Source: Conexibacter sp. CPCC 205762
GTDB lineage: Bacteria; Actinomycetota; Thermoleophilia; Solirubrobacterales; Solirubrobacteraceae
DNA length: 64,000 nucleotides
Reading direction: 5' to 3'
NCBI RefSeq assembly: GCF_030646155.1
Contig: NZ_JAUTDN010000010.1
Location: 62,001 to 126,000, forward strand
Part shown: piece after piece, positions 8,336-17,059 of the stretch
Numbering within the stretch: position 1 is the stretch's first letter
Layout of the letters: every line of letters starts with the position of its first letter
The notes under the pieces: model-generated
The model's input: the letters and a program-made list of their open reading frames with translations, nothing else
Databases searched by the model: none
What the model was told of the DNA's origin: nothing
Made by a program: the position numbers and the translations under genes

Positions 8336-9874
8336 CTAGGAGGCGGCCGTCTCCTCGGGGCTGGCCTCGCCGATCTGCGCGTAGACCTGCGGCTTGGACG
8401 CCTTCAGGTACGCGCCGACCGCGAGCCCGAGCAGGCCGCCGCCGATCAGGATCGCCGGCAGGACGATCGTCATGTCGTCGGTCGGCGCGTCGATCGCGCT
8501 GGTGATCAGCACGTTGAAGTTCGACAGGCCGAGGATGAAGATCGCCACCAGCAGCACGCCGGCGACAAGCGGCGCCACGCGCGAGCGCCAGACGCTGACG
8601 TCCAGCTCCTTGCGCTTGACGAAGAAGGCGACGACCGCGAACGAGGTCACCGCCATCAGCAGCAGCACGCCGAGCGCGCCGAGGTTCGTCAGCCAGGTGA
8701 AGAGGTGCAGGACCGGGTCCTTGCCGGCGATCGCGAACCAGCCGACGACGATCAGCGCCAGCAGCGACTGCGCGATCGAGCCGGCGTACGGGGCGCCGGT
8801 GCGCTCGCTGGTGCGGGCGAAGACCGCCGGGAAGACGCCCTCGCGGCCGAGCGCGAAGAAGTAGCGCGCGACGGCGTTGTGGAAGGCGAGCACGGCGGCG
8901 AACAGCGAGGTCGAGAACAGCAGCATCGCGCTGTCGCCCCAGAAGGCGCCGAGGCGGCTGGCGCCCTCGCCTATGAGGATCGTCGTCGGGTCGGGCGCGG
9001 CGCCGTCGGGCGTCGTGTAGCCGAGTCTGATCAGCGCGGCCGGGTCGACGATCGCTCTCGGGCCGATCGAGTCGGCCAGCAGCCACGAGGAGATCGCGTA
9101 GAAGCCGGCGATGATCGCGACGCCGATCAGCGTCGCGCGCGCGACCGTCTTCTTCGGATCCTTGCACTCCTCCGAGTAGATCGCGGCCGACTCGAAGCCG
9201 ACGAACGAGGCGACGCAGAAGGTCAGCGCCGCGCCGAGCGCAGTGCCGGTCGCGGTGCTCGGGTTGAAGCCCTCGAAGGTCAGGCCCTGCGGGCCCGGGT
9301 CGGCGACGACGGCGAAGTCGAAGATCGCCACCACGATGATCTCGAGGATCAGCAGCACCGCCAGCACGCGCGCGTTGAGGTCGACTTTCAGCACACCGAG
9401 CGCGGCGACGATCGCGCCGCCGATCAGGCACCACCAGTACCACTCCATCGTGATCCCGACCTTGTCGGCCATGAAGGCGCCGAAGGCGACCCCGAAGAGG
9501 CCGTAGATGCCCATCTGCATCGCGTTGTAGGAGACGAGCGCGACGAATGCCGCGCCGACGGCCGGGATGCGGCCAAGACCACGCGCGACGTACGTGTAGA
9601 AGGCGCCGGCGTCCGCGACGTAGTGGCTCATCGCCGCGTAGCCGACGGCGAACGTGCCGAGGATCGCGGCGAGCGGGATGAACAGGAACGGGATGCCCAT
9701 GTTCCCCGTCACCAGATACGTCGCCGCCTGGCCGCCGGCGACGGCGGTCAGCGGCGCGGACGCCGCGACGATGAAGAAGACCAGGTCCCACGTGCCCAGC
9801 GCGCGCCGATGCAGGCGCCCGCCCGCCGGCTGCGCCGGCACCGCTGCTGAAGACGACGTCTCAGCGATCGACAT
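8336..9874 (-). CDS. APC-superfamily amino acid/amine permease
   Basis: 512 residues with about 12 hydrophobic segments, starting TWDLVFFIVAASAPLTAVAGG, the first-helix pattern of the amino acid-polyamine-organocation family. The FVGFESAAIYSEE segment in the middle is the conserved TM6-7 region (GFE...EE). It is the last gene of the catabolic operon. AGGAGAGG precedes its ATG and the gap from the upstream M20 stop is 4 nt. By context it imports the operon's substrate, most plausibly an amine or N-acyl amino acid, in the way PuuP serves the Puu pathway. That substrate is inference. Confidence 0.88.
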   Translation of the reverse strand: MSIAETSSSAAVPAQPAGGRLHRRALGTWDLVFFIVAASAPLTAVAGGQAATYLVTGNMGIPFLFIPLAAILGTFAVGYAAMSHYVADAGAFYTYVARGLGRIPAVGAAFVALVSYNAMQMGIYGLFGVAFGAFMADKVGITMEWYWWCLIGGAIVAALGVLKVDLNARVLAVLLILEIIVVAIFDFAVVADPGPQGLTFEGFNPSTATGTALGAALTFCVASFVGFESAAIYSEECKDPKKTVARATLIGVAIIAGFYAISSWLLADSIGPRAIVDPAALIRLGYTTPDGAAPDPTTILIGEGASRLGAFWGDSAMLLFSTSLFAAVLAFHNAVARYFFALGREGVFPAVFARTSERTGAPYAGSIAQSLLALIVVGWFAIAGKDPVLHLFTWLTNLGALGVLLLMAVTSFAVVAFFVKRKELDVSVWRSRVAPLVAGVLLVAIFILGLSNFNVLITSAIDAPTDDMTIVLPAILIGGGLLGLAVGAYLKASKPQVYAQIGEASPEETAAS

Positions 9875-9878
9875 TGAC

Positions 9879-11183
9879 TCACCTCTCCTGTGTGTGAACC
9901 GTCCCGCACCACATCGGGACGAAGGCGGCCAGCACGCGGGCGACCTCGGCAACAGACGAAAGCGAGACGCGCTCGTCGATGCCGTGGATGCGCTCCGCGC
10001 GCGGGCCGAAGCAGACGGCAGGGATGCCGTGACGGACGTAGTGCCGCGCGTCCGTCGTCGCGGTCGTCGCCTCCAGGCGCGGTGCGCTCCCGTGCACCGA
10101 CGCGTAGGCGGCGGACAGTTCCTGCACCAGCGGCTCCCCGGCGTCGACGACGGAGCCCTCGCAGGCGAAGCCGTCGTAGCGGACCAGCGGCGGATGGTCG
10201 CGCAGCAGCGGGTCGGCGGCAGCGGCGCGGGCGATCGTGTCCTCCACACGTCGTCTCGCGTCGGCCGGCGATTCCCCGGGATAGAGCCCGAGGCGGCAGG
10301 AGAGCGTGCACTCCGCCGCCACCGTCGAGGCCCAGTCGCCGCCGCTGACGATCCCGGGGTTGAGGTTGATCGGATGCTCGAAGGCGTCGTAGGGCGGCGG
10401 CGGGGCGACGTTCGCCTCCGCCTCCAGCTCGCGCAGCGCTCTGAGCAGCGTGTAGGTCGCGTCGATCGCGTTGAAGCCGAGCGTCGAGGCGCGCGCCGCG
10501 TGCGCGGGGACGCCGCGCACATCGACGTGGAACCACAGCACGCCGACCTGCGCGACGGTGAGGTGGTCGGGGTGCGGCTCGGTCAGCACGCAGGCGTCGG
10601 CCGTGTGGCCGTCGAGCAGGCACTGGAGCGCGCCGTTGCCGGTGCACTCCTCCTCCACCACCGACTGCAGCTGCACGCTCCCGGCCAGCTCGACGCCGGC
10701 CCTTCGCAGCGCGCGGATCGCGCCGGTCATCGCGACGATGCCGGCCTTCATGTCGCCGCCGCCGCGGCCGTAGAGCCAGTCGCCCTCGACGCGCGGCTCA
10801 AACGGCGGGCTCGTCCACAGCGCGGCGCTCGCGGGCGGGACGACGTCGATGTGGCCGCAGAGGATCAGCGAGCGGCCGCGGCCTCCCCCGCCGCCGCTCG
10901 CCTCCGCGCCAGCGCGCCCGTCCCAGGTCGCGACCACGTTGCGCTTGCCCTCGACGCTCCACGAGAACGGCGAGCTGTGCGGGTCGGCCCGCAGCCGCGC
11001 CGCGTCGAGCGGGACCGACAGCGGCTCCAGGCCGCAGTCGGCGAAGGCGGCGGCGACCAGCGCCTGGCCGGCCTCCTCGTTGCCGAGCGTCGTCTCCGCC
11101 GCGACCAGCCGCGCGAGCAGCTGCTCCATCCACTCCCGCTCCGCCGCGACGGCGGCCGCGATGTCGAGCGCGGCGGCGCTCAT
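9879..11183 (-). CDS. M20-family (ArgE/DapE/CPG2-type) deacylase
   Basis: 434 residues. All di-zinc site landmarks are present: H111-x-D113 in CGHIDVVPP, the bridging D144 in GRGGGDMKAG, the catalytic glutamate pair E177/E178 in VVEEECTGNG, and a late His in RIHGIDERV. A dimerisation insert with HFHV-like strands lies around residues 205-320. It hydrolyses an amide, probably an N-acyl or gamma-glutamyl amino compound made or imported by this operon. Its ATG overlaps the aldehyde dehydrogenase stop (ATGA), so translation is coupled. A glycine run around residues 97-101 is a surface insertion. The substrate is not shown by sequence. Confidence 0.87.
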   Translation of the reverse strand: MSAAALDIAAAVAAEREWMEQLLARLVAAETTLGNEEAGQALVAAAFADCGLEPLSVPLDAARLRADPHSSPFSWSVEGKRNVVATWDGRAGAEASGGGGGRGRSLILCGHIDVVPPASAALWTSPPFEPRVEGDWLYGRGGGDMKAGIVAMTGAIRALRRAGVELAGSVQLQSVVEEECTGNGALQCLLDGHTADACVLTEPHPDHLTVAQVGVLWFHVDVRGVPAHAARASTLGFNAIDATYTLLRALRELEAEANVAPPPPYDAFEHPINLNPGIVSGGDWASTVAAECTLSCRLGLYPGESPADARRRVEDTIARAAAADPLLRDHPPLVRYDGFACEGSVVDAGEPLVQELSAAYASVHGSAPRLEATTATTDARHYVRHGIPAVCFGPRAERIHGIDERVSLSSVAEVARVLAAFVPMWCGTVHTQER

Positions 11184-12655
11184 CCCACGCTGCCGTCCAG
11201 GATCTGCAGCGTCTTCAGGTCGCTGTAGAAGTCGAGCGCGTAGTCGCCGCCCTCGCGGCCGATGCCGGAGATGCCGACACCGCCGAACGGCGCCGTCAGG
11301 TCGCGCACGAGGAAGGTGTTGACCCAGACGATCCCGGCGCGGACCTGGCGGCCGATGCGGTCGGCGCGGCCCATCGAGGTCGTGTAGACGATGCCGGACA
11401 GCCCGTACGCGGTCGAGTTCGCCAGCTCCACCGCCTCCGCCTCGTCGGCGAAGGTCTGGAACGTCAGCACCGGCCCGAAGACCTCCTGCTGGACGATCTC
11501 GGCGTCGTTGGAGGCCGGCTCGATCAGCGTCGGCGCGTAGTGCAGGCCGCCGGCCCGCTCGCCGCCGAGCACGATCGTGTCGCCGGCTGCCCGCGCTCGC
11601 TCGACGAACGCCTCGACCCGCGCGAGGTGCTCGGGGTGGATCAGCGGTGAGATCGTCGTGGCGCCGTCGCGCGGGTCGCCGAGCACGTGCGCGCGCACCT
11701 GCGCGTGGAACTTCTCCAGGAACGCCTCGCGCACGCTCTCCTGCACGAGCAGCCGCGTGCCGGCGAGGCAGACCTGGCCGGAGTCGTCGTACTGGCCGGC
11801 GGCCTTCTTCGCCGCGGCGTCGAGATCGGCGTCCGCGAAGACGATCAGCGGCCCCTTGCCGCCCAGCTCGCCCGTGAACGGGACGAGGTTCCTCGCCGCG
11901 CTGACGCCGATCTGGCGGGCGGCGGCGGGCGAGCCGGTGAAGGAGACGCGGCGCACCTCGGGATCGGCGACGAGCGCGGCGCCGACCTCCTCGCCGATCC
12001 CCTGCACGACGTTGAGCACGCCGGCCGGCAGGCCGGCCTCGGCCGCCAGCTCGGCCAGCAGCGCGCAGGCGAGCGGCGACCACTCGGCCGGCTTCAGCAC
12101 GACCGTGCAGCCGGCCGCCAGCGCCGGCGCCGTCTTCCAGGTCGAGAGCATGAACGGCGCGTTCCAGGGCGTGATCACGACCGCCGGCCCGGCCGGCATC
12201 CGCTGGACGCGGTTCCAGGTGCCCTTCGAGTGCCAGTCGCGCTCCTCGTACTGCACCGCCAGATCGGCGTAGGAGCGGTAGTTGGCGGCGCCGCGCGCGA
12301 TCACGCGCAGCCGCAGCGACTCCAGCAGCATCGCCATGTCGGCGCACTCGACCGCGGCGAGCCGCTCGACGTCGGCCTCGATCGCGTCGGCGAGCCGGTG
12401 CAGGTGGGCGGCGCGGCCGGCGGGGCCGAGCGCGGCCCACGCAGGGAAGGCCGCTCTCGCCGCCGCGACCGCCAGCGCCGCCTCCTGCGCCCCGCCGCGC
12501 GCGACCTGCGCCAGCAGCGACTGGTCGATCGGCGAGATCACGTCGAAGCGCTCGGCGGAGGCGACCCACTCGCCGCCGATGAAGTGGTCGAGCGGGACCG
12601 CGACGCCGGCGACCTCCGCGCGCGTCGGCGTCGCGCTCGGCGCCAGCGCCGTCAC
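11180..12655 (-). CDS. NAD(P)-dependent aldehyde dehydrogenase (HpaE/DmpC-like)
   Basis: 491 residues. Catalytic residues are intact: N165 in TPWNAPF, general base E263 in TGELGGKG and nucleophile C296 in SGQVCLAGTR. The VSFTGSP cofactor loop is near 238. The overall pattern resembles semialdehyde dehydrogenases of meta-cleavage pathways, such as 2-hydroxymuconic or 5-carboxymethyl-2-hydroxymuconic semialdehyde dehydrogenase. The extradiol dioxygenase two genes upstream would make such a semialdehyde. PuuC-type gamma-glutamylaminoaldehyde oxidation is the alternative. The GTG start overlaps the upstream stop in GTGA and its own stop overlaps the next ATG, so it sits in a translationally coupled chain. 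Confidence 0.92.
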   Translation of the reverse strand: MTALAPSATPTRAEVAGVAVPLDHFIGGEWVASAERFDVISPIDQSLLAQVARGGAQEAALAVAAARAAFPAWAALGPAGRAAHLHRLADAIEADVERLAAVECADMAMLLESLRLRVIARGAANYRSYADLAVQYEERDWHSKGTWNRVQRMPAGPAVVITPWNAPFMLSTWKTAPALAAGCTVVLKPAEWSPLACALLAELAAEAGLPAGVLNVVQGIGEEVGAALVADPEVRRVSFTGSPAAARQIGVSAARNLVPFTGELGGKGPLIVFADADLDAAAKKAAGQYDDSGQVCLAGTRLLVQESVREAFLEKFHAQVRAHVLGDPRDGATTISPLIHPEHLARVEAFVERARAAGDTIVLGGERAGGLHYAPTLIEPASNDAEIVQQEVFGPVLTFQTFADEAEAVELANSTAYGLSGIVYTTSMGRADRIGRQVRAGIVWVNTFLVRDLTAPFGGVGISGIGREGGDYALDFYSDLKTLQILDGSVG

Positions 12656-13473
12656 GACGCCACCTCCGCCCCGCTCAGGTCCTTCACGCTCTCCAGGTCG
12701 TCGATCGTGTAGGCGAAGGTGAAGCGGTAGCCCTTGCCGACTCTGACCGGCGCCAGCGCCGTGTGCTCCTCGCCGGGCGCCTCGAACAGCTCCAGCTCCG
12801 CGTCGCCCTCCCACGCCGGCGTGACCGAGCGGTCGTACGACTTCGCCTTCACCAGCTCGTGCACCGCCGGCTCGTCGTGACGGCCGGCGGCCAGCCGCGG
12901 GAAGTAGCGCACGTTGACCAGCGGCGCGTCGTTGTGCTGCGCGCCGGTCGCACTCTCCCCGGTCAGCGTGATGCGGCCCTCGGCGAGGCGGCGGCCGCGC
13001 GCCGAGCAGGTGCCTCCGAAGCGGGCGCCGGGCGCCAGTGACGGCGCCGCCGCGTTGGCGAGGTCGAACTTGCGCGTGATCCAGATGTCGCCGAGCTTCT
13101 TCGGGAAGCCCTGGATCCAGCCGCGCGCGAGCGCGAAGTCCTGGTCGACCCAGATGTAGGGGCAGATCGTCACGTCCTCGCCGTCGACCTGCGCGTTGAC
13201 GACGAGGAAGAACTCCTTGTACTGCGAGCGCGACGGGTCGAGCAGCTCCTCGCCGCCGTCGCTGCACGACTGCCAGTCGACGAACAGCGCCGAGCAGCGG
13301 CCGGCGCCGTCCGGGTGCGGGTCGACGCCGTCGGGCAGCACCGCCGCGACCGCCGCCGGGTCGGCCCAGTAGTCGATCACGAGGAAGTCGCCGACATAGT
13401 GCCACGGCGGCGAGGGGACGAGGTTTGCCTGCCCGAGGGGCGAGCGGGGGAGCGAGTAGCCGTGCAGCGACAT
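12652..13473 (-). CDS. Acetoacetate decarboxylase-fold enzyme
   Basis: 273 residues, the family size. The Schiff-base lysine motif is present as GFPKKLGDI (K125/K126), followed by the usual beta-rich lipocalin-like region. Known relatives either decarboxylate 3-oxoacids or act as aldolase-dehydratases through the same lysine. Its place between an extradiol dioxygenase and a semialdehyde dehydrogenase suggests action on a ring-cleavage product or a 3-oxo side chain. The ATG was chosen because GAGG sits 6 nt upstream; an in-frame start 12 nt earlier would overlap the upstream stop. The gap to the dioxygenase stop is 8 nt. Confidence 0.82.
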   Translation of the reverse strand: MSLHGYSLPRSPLGQANLVPSPPWHYVGDFLVIDYWADPAAVAAVLPDGVDPHPDGAGRCSALFVDWQSCSDGGEELLDPSRSQYKEFFLVVNAQVDGEDVTICPYIWVDQDFALARGWIQGFPKKLGDIWITRKFDLANAAAPSLAPGARFGGTCSARGRRLAEGRITLTGESATGAQHNDAPLVNVRYFPRLAAGRHDEPAVHELVKAKSYDRSVTPAWEGDAELELFEAPGEEHTALAPVRVGKGYRFTFAYTIDDLESVKDLSGAEVAS

Positions 13474-13481
13474 GCGGGACC

Positions 13482-14453
13482 TCAACTGGCGACGGGGTCA
13501 GGGAGTGGTGGGAGCGGCGTGCCGAGCGCTTCCAGCGACTCGCGCTCGGACTCGACCGCGGCCGCGTCGAAGCGGAAGTACGAGCGGGGCGGGAGCGGGC
13601 CCCAGGTGTTCGAGGAGTAGCGGTCGTCGGGCCACTCGCGCGCGACGTGGTCGTGGCCGAGGATCTCCATGTCGCAGTACAGCTCGACGAAGCACTCCTC
13701 CTCGACGATCCGCACGTAGGAGGCGATGTTGCCGCCGACGCCGTGGCGCGTCGGGCCCCAGCCGAGCCAGCGGCCGTGGCGGCCCAGATGATCGAGCGCC
13801 GCGCGCATCTGGCCGATGTCGACGACGTCGAAGGCGAGGTGGTGGAAGTGCGCGTAGCCCTTGTCGACCAGCGCCATCCCGTGGTGGTCGGCGTTGCAGT
13901 GCATCCAGGCACCGCCTCTGCCGAGCCAGTCGGTCATGCGGAAGCCGAGCGCGTCGCGGTAGAAGGCGACCTGGTCGTCGATCCGCGCGGTGAGGAAGTT
14001 GACGTGGCCGAGCTTGCGCGGGTGGCCGACGGGCAGCTCGCCGGCCGGGCGCGCGTACGGCGTCAGGCGGTTGGCCGGCTCGCGGTACGGCAGCAGCTCG
14101 ATCCCGTTGCCTTCGAGGTCCTGCAGCCGCAGCACGTCGCCGCCGCTGCGGTCGCCGTCGCCGGGGCCGCGCTCGTACGCGATCCCGAGCCCGTCGAGGT
14201 GGGCGGCGGCGTCGGCGAGGCCGCAGCCGCGCGCCAGCTCCCAGCCGACGTGGTCGAAGCCGGGGCTCGCGGGATCGGCGCCAGCCGATCGCACCAGCTC
14301 CAGCGCGTTCGGCTCGTCGTCGCAGGAGAGCGCGACGCGCCCCGCCTCGCGCGCCCGCTCGGTCAGCCCGAACTGCAGCGCCCAGCGCCGCGCCGCCGCG
14401 TCGAGGTCGGCGACGCGCAGGCAGACGTGGTCGATCCGGTGGAGCGCGATCAC
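13482..14453 (-). CDS. Extradiol ring-cleavage dioxygenase (VOC, type I)
   Basis: 323 residues in two vicinal-oxygen-chelate domains, the size of catechol and homoprotocatechuate 2,3-dioxygenases. The C-terminal domain carries the expected His-His-Glu iron site: H150 in KLGHVNF, H205 in FHHLAFD and E257 in FVELYCD. The family-typical GPTRHGVGGN segment (233-241) contributes an active-site His. It should open a catechol ring next to one hydroxyl with O2, giving a yellow semialdehyde product. The GTG start overlaps the P450 stop in GTGA. It places ring cleavage directly downstream of P450 oxidation; the exact catechol is unknown. Confidence 0.88.
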   Translation of the reverse strand: MIALHRIDHVCLRVADLDAAARRWALQFGLTERAREAGRVALSCDDEPNALELVRSAGADPASPGFDHVGWELARGCGLADAAAHLDGLGIAYERGPGDGDRSGGDVLRLQDLEGNGIELLPYREPANRLTPYARPAGELPVGHPRKLGHVNFLTARIDDQVAFYRDALGFRMTDWLGRGGAWMHCNADHHGMALVDKGYAHFHHLAFDVVDIGQMRAALDHLGRHGRWLGWGPTRHGVGGNIASYVRIVEEECFVELYCDMEILGHDHVAREWPDDRYSSNTWGPLPPRSYFRFDAAAVESERESLEALGTPLPPLPDPVAS

Positions 14454-15679
14454 GCCGGCACCACCCGCACCGGCATCCGCTTGATGCCGTTGAAGAAGTT
14501 CGAGCGCAGCCGCTCGACCGGGCCGCTGTGCTCGATGCTCGCCACCCGCGGCAGCAGCTCCTCGAAGACGATCCCGATCTCCATCTTCGCCAGGTGCGAG
14601 CCGAGGCAGTGGTGGACGCCGCCGGGGCCGAAGGCCATGTGGCGGTTGGGCGTGCGGCCGACGTCGAACGTCTCCGGATCGTCGAAGACCGCCTCGTCGC
14701 GGTTGCCGGAGACGAACCAGGTCGTGACCTTGTCGCCGGCCTTGATCGCGGTGCCGGCCAGCTCGGTGTCGACGGCGGCGGTGCGGCGGAAGTGGTGGAC
14801 CGGCGTCGCCCACCGCAGCATCTCGTCGGCCATCGTTCTGAACAGCTCCGGCGAGGGCTCGCGCCGCAGCCGCTCCAGCTGCTCCGGATGCTGCAGCAGC
14901 GCGTCGAGGCCGTGCGAGATCGTGTGGCGGGTCGTCTCGTTGCCGGCCGTCGCCAGCAGCACGAAGTAGACGTCGAACTCCTGCTGCGTCAGGTTCGCCT
15001 CGACCAGCTGGGTGATGATGTCGTCGCGCGGGTCGGCGCGGCGGGCGTCGGCCAGGCGCCGGCCGAAGGCGAACATCTCCAGCGCCGCCGGCGAGGAGAA
15101 CGGCAGGTGGCGGTGCGAGTCATCGTCGGGCACGCCGCTGGCGAACTCCGGGTCGGCGTTGCCGAGCAGGCGGTCGCCGATCTCGATGATCTCGCGCCGC
15201 TCCGACTGCGGCACGCCGAGGATCTCGGCGAAGACCTGCATCGGCACCTCGGACGAGATCTCTCTGACGAAGTCGAACTCCGGCCCCTGCGCGAAGGCGG
15301 CGTCGATCACCTCGTTGGTGACGCGCCGCACCTGCTCGTTCCAGACCTGCACCGCGCGCGGCGTGAAGCGGCGGTTGATGAGGCCGCGCAGCACGTCGTG
15401 GCGGGGCGGGTCCATGTCGATCATCGACTTGCGCGACTCGACGTGCTCGGGCTCCAGGTCCTCCAGCGAGGTGCCGCCGATCTCGGAGGAGAAGACCTCC
15501 GGCTGGCGGTGGACCTCGCGGATGTCCTCGTAGCGGGTGACGGCCCAGAAGCCGGTCCCCTCCGCCTCAGGGTTCCAGTGGACGGGGTCCTCGCGGCGCA
15601 GCGTCGCGAACGCCTCGTAGGGGACGCGGTCGACGAACAGGTCGTGGTCGGCGAGGTCGATCTTCTCGAGTGTCGGCAT
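14450..15679 (-). CDS. Cytochrome P450 monooxygenase
   Basis: 409 residues, a standard soluble bacterial P450. The I-helix oxygen motif is AGNETTRH (near 265), the ExxR is EMLRW, and the heme loop FGPGGVHHCLGSHLAKME has its thiolate at C358. The N-terminal DLFVDRVPYEAFATLRREDP block resembles the CYP125/CYP142/linalool-hydroxylase group. It needs two electrons delivered by the ferredoxin and reductase encoded upstream in the same operon. GGAG precedes the ATG, 16 nt after the ligase gene. By context it hydroxylates or dealkylates the glutamylated substrate to yield a catechol; that step is inference. Confidence 0.93.
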   Translation of the reverse strand: MPTLEKIDLADHDLFVDRVPYEAFATLRREDPVHWNPEAEGTGFWAVTRYEDIREVHRQPEVFSSEIGGTSLEDLEPEHVESRKSMIDMDPPRHDVLRGLINRRFTPRAVQVWNEQVRRVTNEVIDAAFAQGPEFDFVREISSEVPMQVFAEILGVPQSERREIIEIGDRLLGNADPEFASGVPDDDSHRHLPFSSPAALEMFAFGRRLADARRADPRDDIITQLVEANLTQQEFDVYFVLLATAGNETTRHTISHGLDALLQHPEQLERLRREPSPELFRTMADEMLRWATPVHHFRRTAAVDTELAGTAIKAGDKVTTWFVSGNRDEAVFDDPETFDVGRTPNRHMAFGPGGVHHCLGSHLAKMEIGIVFEELLPRVASIEHSGPVERLRSNFFNGIKRMPVRVVPA

Positions 15680-15695
15680 GGCTCAGATCTCCGGA

Positions 15696-17045
15696 TCAGA
15701 CGTGGTGCACGTACTCGGTCAGCTCCCAGTCGGAGACCCAGCTCCGGTGGCGCTCGACCTCGAAGCGCTTCATCGTGAGGAAGGTGGTGACGATCTCCTC
15801 GCCGAGCGCGCCGCGCAGGACGGCGTCGCCTTCGAGCGCGTCGAGCGCCTCCTCCAGCGAGCGCGGCAGCGTCCCGCCGATCAGCGACGGGTCGGCGGTG
15901 TAGGCGTCGCCGCTGACGGGCGCCGGCGGCTCGATCCGCTCGCGCAGCCCGTGCGCGCCGGCCTGCAGCAGCGCGGCGACCGCGAGGTAGGGGTTGGCGG
16001 CGCCGTCGCCGACGCGCACCTCCAGCCGCGTCGCGCGGCCGCGCTCGCGCGGGATGCGGACGAACGTCGAGCGGTTGTCGTGGCCCCAGTTCGCGTGCGT
16101 CGGCGCGAGCGAGTCGGGCACGAGCCGGCGGAACGAGTTGATCGTCGGGTTCAGCAGCGCCATCAGCGCGGGCGCGTGCTTCAGCACGCCGCCGACGAAC
16201 CAGCGCAGCGAGTCGGAGACGCCGGCGGGCGCGTCGGGCGCGTCGAAGGCGTTGACGCCGGCCGCCTCCAGCGACACGTGCACGTGCGTGCCGGAGCCGC
16301 CCTGGTCGTTGAACGGCTTGCCCATGAAGGTCGCGACCAGCCCGTTGAGCGCGGCGACGTCCTTCACGAACGCCTTCAGCCGGAAGGCGTTGTCGGCGGC
16401 GGTGAGCGCGTCGGCGTGGTGCTGGTTGATCTCGTACTGCGAGTTCATGTACTCGTGGTTGACGGCGAAGGCGCCGAGCCCGATCGCCGCGAGATCCTCG
16501 GTCAGTCTCCGCACGATCCCGCCCGGGTCGACCTGCGGGCCGACCGTGTAGACCATCGAGAGGCGGTCGACGCGGCGTCTGATGCCGCCCGGCGCGGCCG
16601 GGTCCAGCTCGCAGAGGAAGAACTCCAGCTCGGGCGCGACGACCGGCGCGTAGCCCAGCTCCTCGATCGCCGCTGTCGCGTTGCGCACGGCGCCGCGCGG
16701 GTCGGCCGGCGCGGGGCCGTCGTGGACCGGGTGGAGGTCGGCGAGGCAGCAGGCGACACCCGGCTCCCACGGCAGCGACACGAGCGTCGACAGGTCGGGC
16801 TTGGCGAGCAGGTCGGGGTAGCCCTCCTCGCCGCCGACGACCGGAGTGTGCGCGAGGTCGGTGCCCATCACGGCGGCGCAGAAGCCGAGCCCGGACTCGA
16901 CGATCCGGTCGAACTCCTGGACCGGCACGTCCTTGCCGCGAGCGACGCCGTGGAGGTCCGAGTAGAGCACGCGCACGGACGTGACCGGGCCCGTCGTGCC
17001 GCGCAGCTCCGGCAAGCCGTTGACGCTTCTGACCTGCGTTGCCAT
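15696..17045 (-). CDS. Glutamine synthetase-like gamma-glutamyl-amine ligase
   Basis: 449 residues, similar to PuuA, IpuC and AtdA1/TdnQ-type ligases. Metal and nucleotide positions of the GS fold are visible: PELEFFLCE, NHEYMNSQYEIN, GSGTHVHVSL, NPTINSFRRLVP, HANWGHDNRS and RLEVRVGDGAANPYLA. The NSFRRLVP form and the Ser-Gln-Tyr-Glu variant set it apart from housekeeping GlnA. It is therefore expected to couple glutamate to an amine with ATP. The chosen ATG has CAGGAGAGAGAG immediately upstream; an alternative ATG 18 nt earlier overlaps the GATase stop (ATGA). It is the key to reading this operon as a gamma-glutamylation pathway; the amine is unknown. Confidence 0.88.
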   Translation of the reverse strand: MATQVRSVNGLPELRGTTGPVTSVRVLYSDLHGVARGKDVPVQEFDRIVESGLGFCAAVMGTDLAHTPVVGGEEGYPDLLAKPDLSTLVSLPWEPGVACCLADLHPVHDGPAPADPRGAVRNATAAIEELGYAPVVAPELEFFLCELDPAAPGGIRRRVDRLSMVYTVGPQVDPGGIVRRLTEDLAAIGLGAFAVNHEYMNSQYEINQHHADALTAADNAFRLKAFVKDVAALNGLVATFMGKPFNDQGGSGTHVHVSLEAAGVNAFDAPDAPAGVSDSLRWFVGGVLKHAPALMALLNPTINSFRRLVPDSLAPTHANWGHDNRSTFVRIPRERGRATRLEVRVGDGAANPYLAVAALLQAGAHGLRERIEPPAPVSGDAYTADPSLIGGTLPRSLEEALDALEGDAVLRGALGEEIVTTFLTMKRFEVERHRSWVSDWELTEYVHHV

Positions 17046-17059
17046 CTCTCTCTCCTGAT

